Assembly (NCBI GenBank): GCA_021018815.1
Contig: JAITYX010000008.1
Location: 3,036,001-3,100,000, forward strand
Source of the DNA: Talinum fruticosum
Lineage: Eukaryota; Streptophyta; Magnoliopsida; Caryophyllales; Talinaceae
DNA length: 64,000 nucleotides
Direction of reading: 5' to 3'
Shown: positions 38,259 through 50,000 of the stretch, one piece after another
How the letters are laid out: each line of letters opens with the position of its first letter
How positions within the stretch are numbered: position 1 is the stretch's first letter
Notes under the pieces: generated by a model
The model's database searches: none
What the model was told of the DNA's origin: nothing
The model's input: only the letters and a program-made list of their open reading frames with translations
Made by a program: the position numbers and the translations under genes

Positions 38259-39699
38259 TCAAGCTACAGCAGGCATGTCCTTGAGAAATTCATCAAGTGG
38301 TTTGCCAATGGAGAATACAATGAACCCGATCTTCCTCAACTTCTCCACATCGATGATGTTCCTGCCATCAAAGACAAACGCGGGCTTCTGCATATTGTCG
38401 TAGATTTTCTGGTAATCGAGGTCTTTGAACTGATCCCACTCTGTCATAATACAGACAGCATGAGCATCCTTGGTGGCTGCGTATGCATCCCAGACCACAC
38501 TGACCTGCTTGATTGCGGTGGGGCTTGAAGGTTGAAGGTGAGCCGGGTGATCCCAATCAAACTTCTTCATTGAAAGATCCTTCTGGATCTGGTCTTCAGA
38601 TACCTGGGGATCGTATATGCTCAACTGGGCTTTGTCCCCTAGAAGTCCTTTGCAAACATCAATGGCCGGGGTCTCCCTGGTGTCACCAGTGTCCTTCTTG
38701 AATGCAAAGCCGAGGATTGCAATCTTCTTGTTGGCTACAGTGTTGAACATGGAAGAAACAACCCGGTTCACAAAACGAGTCTTCTGGTAGTCGTTCATGG
38801 TGATGACCTGTTTCCAGTAGTGAGCAACCTCAGGGAGGCCGTTGCACTCACAGATGTAAACCAAGTTCAGGATGTCTTTCTGGAAGCAAGACCCACCAAA
38901 ACCGACACTGGCGTTGAGGAACTTGGGCCCAATTCTGGTGTCCTTTCCAACAGCATGGGAGACTTGGGTTACATCAGCTCCAGTTGCCTCACAAAGTGCC
39001 GACATGGCATTAACAGAGGAGATCCTCTGAGCCAAGAAAGCATTAGCAGCCAGCTTGGAGAGCTCAGCAGACCAGAGATTGGTGCATATGATACGGTCTT
39101 CAGGCACCCAATGAGCATAAACATCTTTCAGGGCTTTAACTGCCTTGGAACCTTCAGGGTCTCCCTTCCTCCGATAAGAACCCTGTCGGGTTTGAAGAGG
39201 TCCTCAATAGCAGTACCCTCAGCAAGGAACTCCGGGTTGGACAGGATTTGGAAGTTGATGCCCTTGCTATTGTGAGACAGGATCCTCTCAATTGCCTCAG
39301 CTGTTTTGACGGGCACAGTTGATTTCTCAACAACAATTTTGCTGGATTTTGATACATCAGCAATCATACGAGCAGCACTCTCCCAGTAGGTCAAGTCAGC
39401 TGCTTTGCCAGCTCCAAGACCCTGAGTCTTTGTGGGGGTGTTGACAGAAACAAAGACAATATCAGCTTCACAAACATGCTTCTCCACATCAGTGCTGAAG
39501 AAAAGGTTCTTCCCCTGCATTGCTTCACCACATTGTCCAACCCGGGTTCATAGATAGGAAGCTGGTCACTGTTCCATGCATTGATACGTGGAGCAGAGAT
39601 GTCAACAACAGCAACTTGGATCTCAGGGCATTTGAGTGCAATGACAGCCATAGTTGGGCCACCGACATAGCCAGCACCGATACAGCAAATCTTAGTCAT
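38259..39699 (-). CDS. UGD: UDP-glucose 6-dehydrogenase, two frameshifts
   Basis: The enzyme oxidises UDP-glucose to UDP-glucuronate with two NAD+ in the cytosol, feeding pectin, xylan and other wall polysaccharides. A single coding exon starts at ATG 39699 with [17 protein letters not shown] (Rossmann NAD site). It ends in the plant-typical [15 protein letters not shown]. Also seen: [43 protein letters not shown], the catalytic-Cys segment [14 protein letters not shown], and [16 protein letters not shown]. The frame is lost twice, at the G4 run on the coding strand (39512-39515), where CRGKNLFF needs one more base, and at C3 on the coding strand (39157-39159), where GGRETPEG needs one more C. 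With both bases restored it is exactly 480 residues, the standard plant length. In a housekeeping enzyme this conserved, consensus error is the simplest reading. The homologue is nearly identical to UGDs generally, so which paralogue it is remains open. Confidence 0.93.
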
Positions 39700-39719
39700 C
39701 TTCTATTGCTTAAAAATAC

Positions 39720-40821
39720 CTGCTTAAGAATCATACAATTACCAAAAGATGCAAATCTCGTTTCAGCAGATAATAAATCAAGCAAGGGAAATCAAAAAAC
39801 AGAGATGAACCCAAAGATCAAGGCATGACAAAGATCTGCAAAACATCTCGATGAATCCTGCTCACAACAATAATAGCTTGGTGTGATCTCCTCTGGGAGG
39901 TCGATAGATTTGGTTTACAACATATGCACCTAAAGATTATTAAAAAATTAATGGGCCCTGAATGCACGTTAATAAAGGTTACTTGTAGAATTGTCTTCTT
40001 AGTTGTTTAGCTTTTGATTAGATAAAGAGCTGGCTTTGTCCCTTTACAGGAAAGCCAATTCTCGGGTCGCATCTATGGCCTACATTACATAAGATCAAAA
40101 GCAAACTTTTCCTTTGCGCCCCCTCTTATGGCCATACCCCTAGCTAAGAGGGTAAGGTGAAGCCCACAGCAGAGTGAAAAGGGGATCCTGCATATAGAAG
40201 GGTTTGAACCCGGAATCTCCGCACGAGGGAAGGAGCACTAACTCCACACAAAATGGTTTTCCTCATATCAACAACAAATGTGTAAGCTTTAAGCAAATTT
40301 AAGTGAGCAATAAAGGAATTCAGATCTAAGATTGAAATTTGTCAAAGGATCACCAGAGTTGCAGATCCCACTATCAACAATCAAACGAAAGATGAACAAT
40401 TTAAAGTTGGCGCAACGGTGACAATGATCTTCAACATCAAGAACGCTTTTATCACAAATCCCAAATAGTACACACAGAATTCAGTCACAAAACATAGCTA
40501 AAATTCTATAATTAAGCTAAGAGATCTGGAATACTCAGACAAAGTCCCCCCCGGCCCCCGCACCTCAAAACCCGCCATTTCCACCATTTCAGTGCCAAAA
40601 TTCGGATCAAATCACATAAAAGAACCAACATCCTTTTGAAAGATTAAAGCATGCCCACCAAAATTGAGCCGAAAATGGTGAAAAAAAGCATACCCACGTA
40701 CTTACAGCCAATGAATCGACTAAATTTGAATCAGAATCAGATCAAAGCGAGCACAGAAAATGTCAAGAACAGAGTGCATGAATCAAAGAAATTAAGGAAA
40801 GATGAGATCAAGAGGGATTAC
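39720..40821 (-). other. Intron in the 5' leader of the UGD gene
   Basis: On the minus strand the donor GACG|GTAATC lies at 40821 and the acceptor TTAAGCAG| at 39720, leaving 20 nt of leader before the ATG. A leader intron is typical of plant UGD genes and often boosts expression. The intron carries a SINE-like element at about 40190-40255. Confidence 0.7.
40130..40255 (-). mobile_element. tRNA-derived SINE-like element in the UGD leader intron
   Basis: On the minus strand GTGTGGAGTTAGTGCTCC is followed by GATTCCGGGTTCAAACCC, close to pol III A and B boxes (B-box consensus GGTTCRANNCC). It is more GC-rich than the surrounding intron. The 3' boundary is not resolved. Confidence 0.45.
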
Positions 40822-40990
40822 CGTCTATCAATTGCTACAAATGATCCTTCGTTGGAGAGAGAACAGATCTGATAGAAATAGAGAGAGAGAGAGAGAGGTA
40901 GCGAGCAAAAGAGGGAAGAGGGAGGCTCTTGTGCCGACGAATGAGGATGGCTGTCAAAGCCAAAGGCCTCTGTATTTATATGATATCATT
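40822..40990 (-). promoter_or_regulatory. UGD first leader exon and core promoter
   Basis: A TATAAATA box reads on the minus strand at 40980-40973, so transcription should begin near 40945. The noncoding first exon runs to the donor at 40822 and contains a (CT)n block (GA on the plus strand at 40883-40897). Confidence 0.65.
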
Positions 40991-40999
40991 GTTTGGGAA

Positions 41000-42780
41000 A
41001 TTTAAAGCCATGATTTTTTTATTATACTTTTTGCTATAAAAAGCCAAAGTGGGCATTATTGTTTATTTCTCACGTTTTGGGTCTCTCTCTCTCTCTCTCT
41101 CTCTCCAACACTTCAAACTACCGAACCAACCGACTTCCTCGATTTGATTCTCATACACATGAAGAAAGCGACATTCCATTCAACCACAATTTTGTTATTC
41201 ACCTAACAAATGTGATAATCAACCTTAACTAATTAAGCTAATTTTACAAAATATAAGAAATCCAATTTCAGTAGCTAAATATATGTTACATTACTAATGA
41301 AGTTATTTTTAACAAATAAAAAAAATTAATTATAAGTAGGCTCGACAAACGGATCATTCGATTTGCGCTTAAAGATGATTGGAGTTTGTTTATGAGATTA
41401 TAATTCATTTACGGCTAAGGTTGTATTGGTTTCAGTTATAACTGACTTTCAGTCGATTGAATGTTGGTTCAACACACTTGCATCACAAAGACTAAATAAT
41501 TTTTGTGAAAAAATCAAATTTTAAGTCTAAATTAAGTTACCGTTGATTCAAATTTTACTTTTCTATAATTAAATTAACTCGCGATATGAAAAGTAGTACA
41601 TAACGTTAATAAAATAAAGTAATAAAATAAATTAGTATTACATCCATTTTAACTCAACCAAACTATGTTCAATAATAAAAGAAGGGAAAATAATCAGCCA
41701 GCTAGATAAGGAGAGACTTCAAGGCACAACATCCCTTTCTGATTTTCTACCAAAATCACAAAAAGTTCATATTATACACTTCTATACATGAAATTTATGA
41801 TATGGTTTTTTTTTTTTTTTTTGATAATAGATATGTTTCTAAAATTAATTTATAGGAAACCCAAATGAAATTATATAGATTGGCTAAAAAATGGGAAGCT
41901 TGGGAATGAAGGGAGGAAGAATAATGGGGGTAGCTATCCAGCATATGCCATTGCCAGGTGAGATGAGATTGTGCGGTGCAGAAAAAGATTTGAGTAGCAT
42001 CTACTTCTACCCTTAACTTAATTATATAGCATCAATATAATACTTCACTAAAATAATACCAGCAGTTGTTAGACATAGAAAACACTTCAACTCTTCACTA
42101 ATCATGAAATAAACCGAGTTAAAAATTTGCTAAACGCCAATGACGTTTTGACTTAGTGATCAAGACCGAAATTTTGGATATATTAGATATTATGCTCTAT
42201 TTTATCCTCCCTAATCGTATTATACGGTTTTTGTGACTCTTATGGATATTAAAAAAAAAAGTAAAAATTTACTATTAGACAACAAAAGATTTGTTTTGGA
42301 CCTTTTATCTTTGTTTAACTAAGCTTTAATAATTATGGATATATTGAGTTGGCTTTGGGCTACTGAAAAGCTAGGAGAGTGCAGGGATGAGGGAGATAAA
42401 AGCTTTTGGGATATCTCAAGTGAAATTTGGAGCAATTTGGAAGAGAAATCCATGCCAATTAGGATACTAATAGCTCAATTTTTTAGAAAGAGAATGGAAA
42501 TCGAAATGATACCGTACATAATACACTTAAAAGATGTCACAAATAGGAACTTCATTTTAAGGGTTTTGTACAACAAGCTAAAAAATACTACATATAAGCC
42601 TAATAGATAACTAACGTAAAGCCAGTACTTGTAATGGACAAGACATTGTATGTTGGCCAATTAAGTAGCTTTTAGGATGCTAGTGTTGTTTCTAGGGTTG
42701 AAGATTTTACGACTTATGTAGTATGTGTTATTGCCACAAGAAAGATAGAACATAAAATGAAGAAATTCAAATGGGTAGAA
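41000..42780. other. Gene-free interval upstream of UGD
   Basis: AT-rich, with a (CT)n run at about 41080-41105. A 91-codon ATG frame at 42335-42610 has mixed amino-acid composition but no motif I recognise, and no flanking signals support it. Confidence 0.6.
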
Positions 42781-42870
42781 GAAGTCAATCAAAGATAGTA
42801 ATAGAGGATATATAGGGATAAATATGTAATTTTATTTTAAATTTTAATTTTGTTTTGATACCATGCGAAG

Positions 42871-43370
42871 TTTAGTGGTATAATGACTTACCTAAACATG
42901 TGTGTCTGGCCTCGTATATATAGTAATAGTATACAAACAAAATTACATATTGTAACAAGTATGCGAGTGCATGTAGTTTCTCACTTTATACATACTCCTC
43001 GCACTACTCAACTTGTTCGTTTGTATCGTGACAACATTAACGCTACGTACATGGGTGTCAATCTTGTACAACATGATCGTAGTAAGCACATCGTTGTGGA
43101 TTATCACTTTGTTTGAGAGCGGGTTGTTGATGGTAATCTCGTAGTTCGTTATATCCCTACATCCTTACAGAGTTGCTAATATTTTTACGAAGGTCTTTCT
43201 TCTCAACCTTTTGTATTACATAGAAACAATTTGTCCGTACGACTTCCCGATCAGATTAAGGAGGCGTAATAAAGGATATATAGGGGTAATTATGTAATTT
43301 TGTTTGTATACTATTACTATATATACGAGGTCGGACATGTATATTTGGGTAAGTCGTTATACCACTAAAT
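42871..43370 (+). mobile_element. Ty1-copia relic: RNase H fragment between inverted repeats
   Basis: Plus-strand translation around 43005-43260 gives LYRDNINATYMGVN, HDRSKHIVVDYHFV, a TGA stop at 43114-43116, then ERVVDGNLVVRYIPTSLQ and a NNLSVRLPDQIKE-like end. This is the RNase H tail of copia pol, where DN and the HI.VDYHF block are conserved. The TGA replaces an Arg codon expected there. The fragment is flanked by an 80-85 bp imperfect inverted repeat: 42871-42950 and, inverted, 43292-43370 (shared GTATACAAACAAAATTACAT and CTCGTATATATAGTAATAG). The right arm follows the RNase H end and may be the start of the 3' LTR; the left arm is the same sequence inverted. The element is inactive. 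Confidence 0.75.
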
Positions 43371-43399
43371 CTCACAGATGGAACTGGGCTTACATAATT

Positions 43400-44003
43400 G
43401 ATCATATTATTTAATATTCACATTTCACTCACTACTCGTGAAGGTGTTTTTTAAAAAATTGATCGAGGTTATTAGATGCTTAAAAACAAAGAAAGAATGT
43501 GAACGAATAAGATATCTAACAATAATAAGAAAGAAAATGATTGATGGAAAAACTCTAAAATATTTGACAATCTCGGTTGTGCCTATATCAACGATGATAT
43601 TTCTCTTTTTCGTTGCTCACAACGATATATTTTTATCCGAATATTATCATTATAATCACATCTATAATTATAAACATTAGCCATATATTTTGTACGTTAT
43701 TTATAATTATAATTTAAAGTTTTAACATAAAATATGATAATGTATTAACATGTGTCATTCGATTCACTACCATAGCTATTGAAGAGCTTTTTTTTTTTTT
43801 TCATTTACCCTATCCATTAGAATTGGTCTTAAGCTTACAGATTTCCTCTAAAATAAGATTATTAAAAATAAAAATAATAAAAAACCAGAAAATCCAATTG
43901 TCAAACACATATTGCATATTTCAAGAACATTCCACAAATGCTTAAAAATTGATTTTTCCCAAAATTCCATTCCACACTTCCCGAACTACCACCACCACCA
44001 AGC
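43400..44003. other. Upstream flank of the MPP-beta-like gene
   Basis: AT-rich; nothing recognisable apart from a T run near 43787-43801. The MPP-beta promoter must lie here, but I could not fix a TATA box. Confidence 0.5.
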
Positions 44004-47000
44004 AATGTCAACGCCCCGCCTCATCCGTCAAACTCTCCGGCGATCCCACTGCCACCATCGCAGCCACTATGCCACCTACTCCGCCGTCGCCACCACTGGA
44101 AATTCATCTCTCTCCTCTCCATCCCCACCTCCCCCACCTCATGATCTACGATCGCCTAGCTGAATCCGTTAAATCCAAACTTAAACGCCTCGATGACCCG
44201 GACCCACGTTTCCTTCGCTACGCCTCACCACATCCTACTCCGGCCGACAATGCCCAGATCCTCCAATTCCCGGAGACTCGTATCACGACCCTTCCCAACG
44301 GCCTCCGAGTCGCCACCGAGTCGAACCTAGCGGCACGATCGGCGGCCATCGGAATCTGGGTCGACACCGGAAGCCGGTTCGACCCGGAAGAGAAGAGTGG
44401 TGTGGCCCATTTCTTGGAGCAGCTAGTTTTGAAGGCGGAGAAGGAGGAAGTAGAGAATATTGGGGCGCAATTGGATGGATTCACGACTAGGGAGATGACT
44501 GGGTACTCTGCTTTGGTTTCGAGCCAGAATGTGGCCAAAGGGGTTGAGGTTTTGGGGCAGATTTTGCAGAATCCGGATTTTAGCGAGGGAAAGATTGATA
44601 AGGTCCGCAATGCGATTCTCAAAGAGAGGGATCAGGTAAATTTCTGGGATTAAGATTTCCTTTGTTCTGCTTTGGGATGATTGAGTGTTTTAATATTGGA
44701 ATTGGGGTTTCTATGGATTTGGAAACTGTGTGCTAGAGGAACATAATTCCATTGAGAGTGTACTTTGGTGAAATAAGCAAAAAGTTTGTTGCTTGGAAGA
44801 AAAGGAGAGTTTAGCCATTTGTTAATAATTGAGATGAGTAAGTGTAGAAAGATACTAGCTCACATCAAGAACGCCAATTTTTGGCTATGCTCCTATTTTG
44901 TGCTTCCAAAGTCTGGCCAATTGATCACTGGTTTTAGTCACTTCACATAGTTTGTGAGGGAATGGCAGCCAATGTGGAGTTCCAACATACTTAAATTCAT
45001 ACGGCTACGTGTTCATGTGGTTTTATTGTGATCCGAGTGCTTTTAGTCCAAATGTTTGCTTATTTTGTACCATATCAAAAGTCATGTAGGTGTTTGTGCA
45101 ATGGCAATTTGTTAGAGTGACTACAGTTTATCATCCTTATGGTATAGCATATCAAGAATTCAGGAGGGTGAAATGTGCCTGACTTGGTAGATGGCTGATG
45201 AGGCAGTTTTGTTTGCTGAGAATACTTGATGAATTTTAAATAGTTAATGTTACTTTGGATAGATATTAGAATTTCATTGAGGAGATTGTATTCTCACCTA
45301 GGGTAGCAGAGATTGGTGATTACAATGGTGATAATTAAGGGAAGGCTAGGGTAGATGCTATTAAATTGCTGTTGTGTGTCTGAACATACATGGAAGGCGT
45401 AATGCAATGCTTTACTGTTATTATCATGAGTTTTAATGTATAGTTTGCTATACCAAATCTATGGTTTGATGAGAAAGGTTTGTGGGGGCTATCTGTTGGT
45501 TTACTGTGTTGCTTGATGGCAAGTGAAGCATGATCATCTGCTACGTGGAGTAAACAACTGGTGTAATCAGAAATATTATTGCATTATGTGTGGTCCAAAT
45601 TAGACTGCCTATGTTACATGTGCGTCTTCCCATTAATTACTTGTTTCAGTAGTCAACCTCTGACATCCCCACCCCAAAAAGGGAAAAAGGAAAAATCTGG
45701 GTGGCTTCTGGGGTAATGATTTGGCTTAGTTCAGTGTTGAAGTCGGGATTATGAATTATCAGGTATTTTTAACTTGAGGTAGCATCGGGCCTGTCCCTTC
45801 GGAGTGCGGGGAGTATATTTTTTCTGAGATTTAGATGCTTAAATGTCATTTTGGTATCCAGTCCGGGTAATGGTTCCTTTTTTGGGTTTTGGGGGCGGGG
45901 GGGCTCTAATTCCTGCATGCGTCCCCGTTCTATTTTAATGCTCACCCCATTGATGGTCCTTATCCTATCTATTCTTACATCTTGATTTTCCCCATTTTGT
46001 TGAGGTTAGGTGTGGTACTGGTTTTTAATAGAACAAGAGTCCCTATGTATGAATAACTCTATAGCATAATTGACTTCCATTAAACTATTCCAGAGTTATT
46101 TCTAGTTCGTAGCTGGTTCTTTAGCATTTACTTCAGTTGCTGATTCACTTTTGTCTTTTAGATGAGTGCAGAAGGGGATGTAGTTATTTTTGACCAATTA
46201 CATGCAACTGCATTCCAGTATACTCCACTTGGTAGGCCAATTGTTGGACCTTTGAATGATATGAAGTTAATCAGTAAAGTGGATATTCAAGAGTACTTCT
46301 CATCTCACTATGCTGCACATAGAATGGTAAGTTTTTGACATCTTGGATGGTTGATTTCCTTTTTTCCTGTATCTGGGGTTAAGCAGTCATGATGCTAATG
46401 CATGCCAAAGCATAAATGGGAAGTCCTATATTTGTCGAGTTAAGCATGTACTTCTCCTCATTCCTGTATACTTCAGGTGATATCTGCTTCTGGAGCTGTT
46501 AAGCATGAAGATGTGGTGGAACAAGTCAAAAAGGCTTTTACAAAGTTATCAGCTAACCCTACTACTACTTCACAGCTGGTTGCCAGTGACCCAGCAAATT
46601 TCACCGGATCAGAGGTTTGTGCATGCTGTTATTTGGTGTAAAACTTGTTTTGTCGTTCATGATAGCCTTTTGTCCATCCTCGTAATCTTTTCAGCAATGA
46701 ATTAGGTTCGAATCATTGATGATGACCTTCCTTTGGCGCAATTTGCGGTTGCATTTGAAGGAGCTTCTGTGACAGATCCAGATTCCATTGCTTTGATGGT
46801 CATCCAAACTATGCTAGGCTCATGGAGCAAAAAAGATGGGGGCGGAAAGCATGTCGGGTATATTTCTCACCTTCTTCTATATTATCCAAACTCCATTACT
46901 TTGCTGCTTTAAACAGCAGTTTGATGGGCAAAGACGCACAGTATTGGACCATATATCTCATAGCCAAGTGTTTGTGTTATTGCATTTGGTAATACTGATA

Positions 47001-50000
47001 TTTTGCCATATCTATGTGTGTCTCATACAGTAATACTATTCTAATAAGAAACAGTGCCCCTTTTTGGCAACCTGAGTAAAGGTCACATCGAGTGGATCCC
47101 TTGTTTAACAATGTAGCTTGGTGTTATAGAGGCATTTTGATACATACTCGTGATCAGCTGCCTTTTTGTGTCTACTCATTTTGGGAATTTGAAAACAGCT
47201 CACAGCTTGTCCAAAAGGTTGCTATCAGCGAAGTTGCAGAGAGCTTCAGGACCTTTAGTCTCAATTACAAAGACACTGGCCTCTTTGGCGTCTATGCTGT
47301 GGCCAAGGTAAGTAGATCCTAGTAAAAGTTACAAATGTAGAGGCTTAATATTATTAACATCTGTTATCCATAATAAATTTGGTATATATTAATGGCTCAT
47401 TAAATTTTATATTTTCTTGCAGAAAAATTGAAACATATGATAATTCTTCAAGTGCAATTTGTTGTGTTGGAAATGAGATTAACTTTTACTTTGTATTTTA
47501 ATCTTATTTTACAGCCAGACCGCTTGGATGATCTATCATATGCAATTATGCATGAAATAAGCAAGTTATCTTATCGAGTGACAGAAGATGATGTTGTCCG
47601 TGCTCGTAATCAGGTATGTGATGGCTTGATATCTGTGGTTGATACAGCATTCTTTGATACTGTCTTTTCTCTCATTTTGTTGTGCCTTACCCTGTACTAT
47701 CTCGGGTTGGCAAATCCTGTACAATCTCGTCGAGCAGTTTCTAGTTGATCATTGTTATTAGCTTATTATACTCTTCATCGGAGCCAATGAAGAGTATAAT
47801 AAGCCAGTTTTCATCACCATGTTACATAAAATGCTCAATGTTACCAGCTTTCTATTAGCTATACTCCATTGCAGTGTCGCACTACTCATGAACATGATAT
47901 TTTTTTCTCATTGAGGCTAAAAATATGGATTCTTCACCATCATACTGGTGGAAGAGGGTTGTAATCTACTTCCTTCAGCCCTTATGTCCTATGTTACACG
48001 GACTCGGGTATAGGGGTCCGATTTGGATTAGAGTCCAGTGCCAAACTTGGCTATTTTAAGAAAATTTTGCAGATTTTCATTGTAATTTGAAGTGTCAAGT
48101 TTCGTACCCTTGTCCGATTGTCGACAGTTTGATACTGGGGTAAATAGAAGAGTTGGGTAACCTAGCTTATGTCTATGCTAGTTGTTGTCCTGTTACCTAA
48201 CTTCCTGATTACCTGGTTAATTCTTCATCATTGTGTATGATACAGGGAAATATTGAAATGTTGTTATAGGAGAATTGTGAAGGCTTGTTAAACCCCTGCA
48301 GCATATTCTTAGGGTAGCCTGTTCCTTCTATTTCATGTTCTCTGTCGAGACATCATGAGAAATGTGATTCTGCATTTTTGGGTCACACTCTCATTATGAC
48401 AAAGATGTTGTCACTTGAATGCAGTGAAGCTTATGGCTAATTTTGCCATTATTCTAACACATGTGCTTATGTACAGCTAAAATCATCTCTTATTCGTCGT
48501 AATGTTGGAATCAGTGGCGTTGCTGAAGATATTGGACAGCAGGTGAATTCATTGCCATTTTCTTCCCACAATCTAAAATTCTAAACCCCCTCCCCTCAAA
48601 ACCCCACTTTCTCCTTTCCTTTTTTTTGGGCAGTAACAACTGAAAATCGCTGGAGATGACAAATGAAACTTTTTATGATTTGACATCTCCTCATCTGTCA
48701 CAGCATCATACCTATTACTTAATTATGTACTCTTAATTTGTAGCTTTTAACTTATGAACGAAGAATCCCGTTTGCTGAATTATTTGCAAGAATCGATGCG
48801 GTGGATGTAAATGCTGTGAAACATGCAGCAAACCGCTTCTTTTTGATAAGGTAAGCTAAGCTTCTTCAGCTCTCACAATTTTCATATACGTCTACACAGA
48901 CAGGAATGGTGGTGTCTTTCAGCATTAGACTGGGCAATTAAAATTGTTTTTTCCCTTTTGTGAAAATGGTTAAATTTATATTCCATTCTTCGAGGGCCTA
49001 GACAAATTGCAAAGGGAAGTGAGCGAGCAAAAAGAAGCCCCAATTTTATTATTATTTTTTTTGGGGGGAAGGGGAGAAGGGTGGCTGTGCTTGGTGATTG
49101 AGGATTTGACCCTTTATTGATAATTTGATACGCTGATGACAAGAAAGAGGAGAGCTCTCATTATATGGCATTTGTCCACCTTTGAAAGCCACAGCCTCTC
49201 AAGCTGTATTTTACATAGTATCTTATTCATCCCTGAGGAGATAACAACCCTCCCTGACCATACATAATAACCCAGATGAAGAACAACAAACCTAGTTCAA
49301 AATGACTAACATTAGTTCTGCTAATAGTATGCAAACTCCTGATACAACCAAACCAAGTTCAGATGACAAACACTAGTTCTAAACTTGACTGATAATGTGC
49401 AAACTTCCAACTATTTGTTAGATAAATCCACATACAACCATAAATAGATTATCATACTTGCGAAGAGCTGGACTTCATTTGGTTTTGAGTGGACCAAGAC
49501 AAAACATTCTCCTGTACCCCCATGCCACGTCTCACGGGCACAGCTGCCAAAGCACACGCTCTTTTGTGCAAGATACTCCTCTCCACAAATCTAGGAAGCC
49601 ATTTTTGCTGATGCAAGATGCGAGATGCTTCACCTTTTGCAAGCAATCAGGTATCACTGTGATTAATTTGTAAAGAGTGGCCATCCAGTAGGTGAAACTT
49701 AGGAGCTTGGCAGACCTGTGTTTTATCTTGTAAAGACTTACCAAGACTGTAAGGCCTTTGAGACTGTGTCTAAAAGAAGACAGCAATGTAACTAAATGTT
49801 TGAATGAATGAGATGGTGTCAAGAATCCAGCAAAGATTTTCTGATTTTTCTGTCTTTTCCATCCTGATCCTACGCAAGTACCCAACAAATGCCAAGGGGA
49901 CAAGCCCCTTTTTTAACATTCTTGTGGAAGTGATGATATGACTATCTTCAACCTTTCCAAAACGCTTGACCAAATTTGTACGGAGACAAAGAGGTTAGGG

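Noticed and set aside
42335..42610. 91-codon ATG frame with mixed composition
   Set aside because: No family resemblance by eye and no supporting signals; possibly chance. A protein search would settle it.
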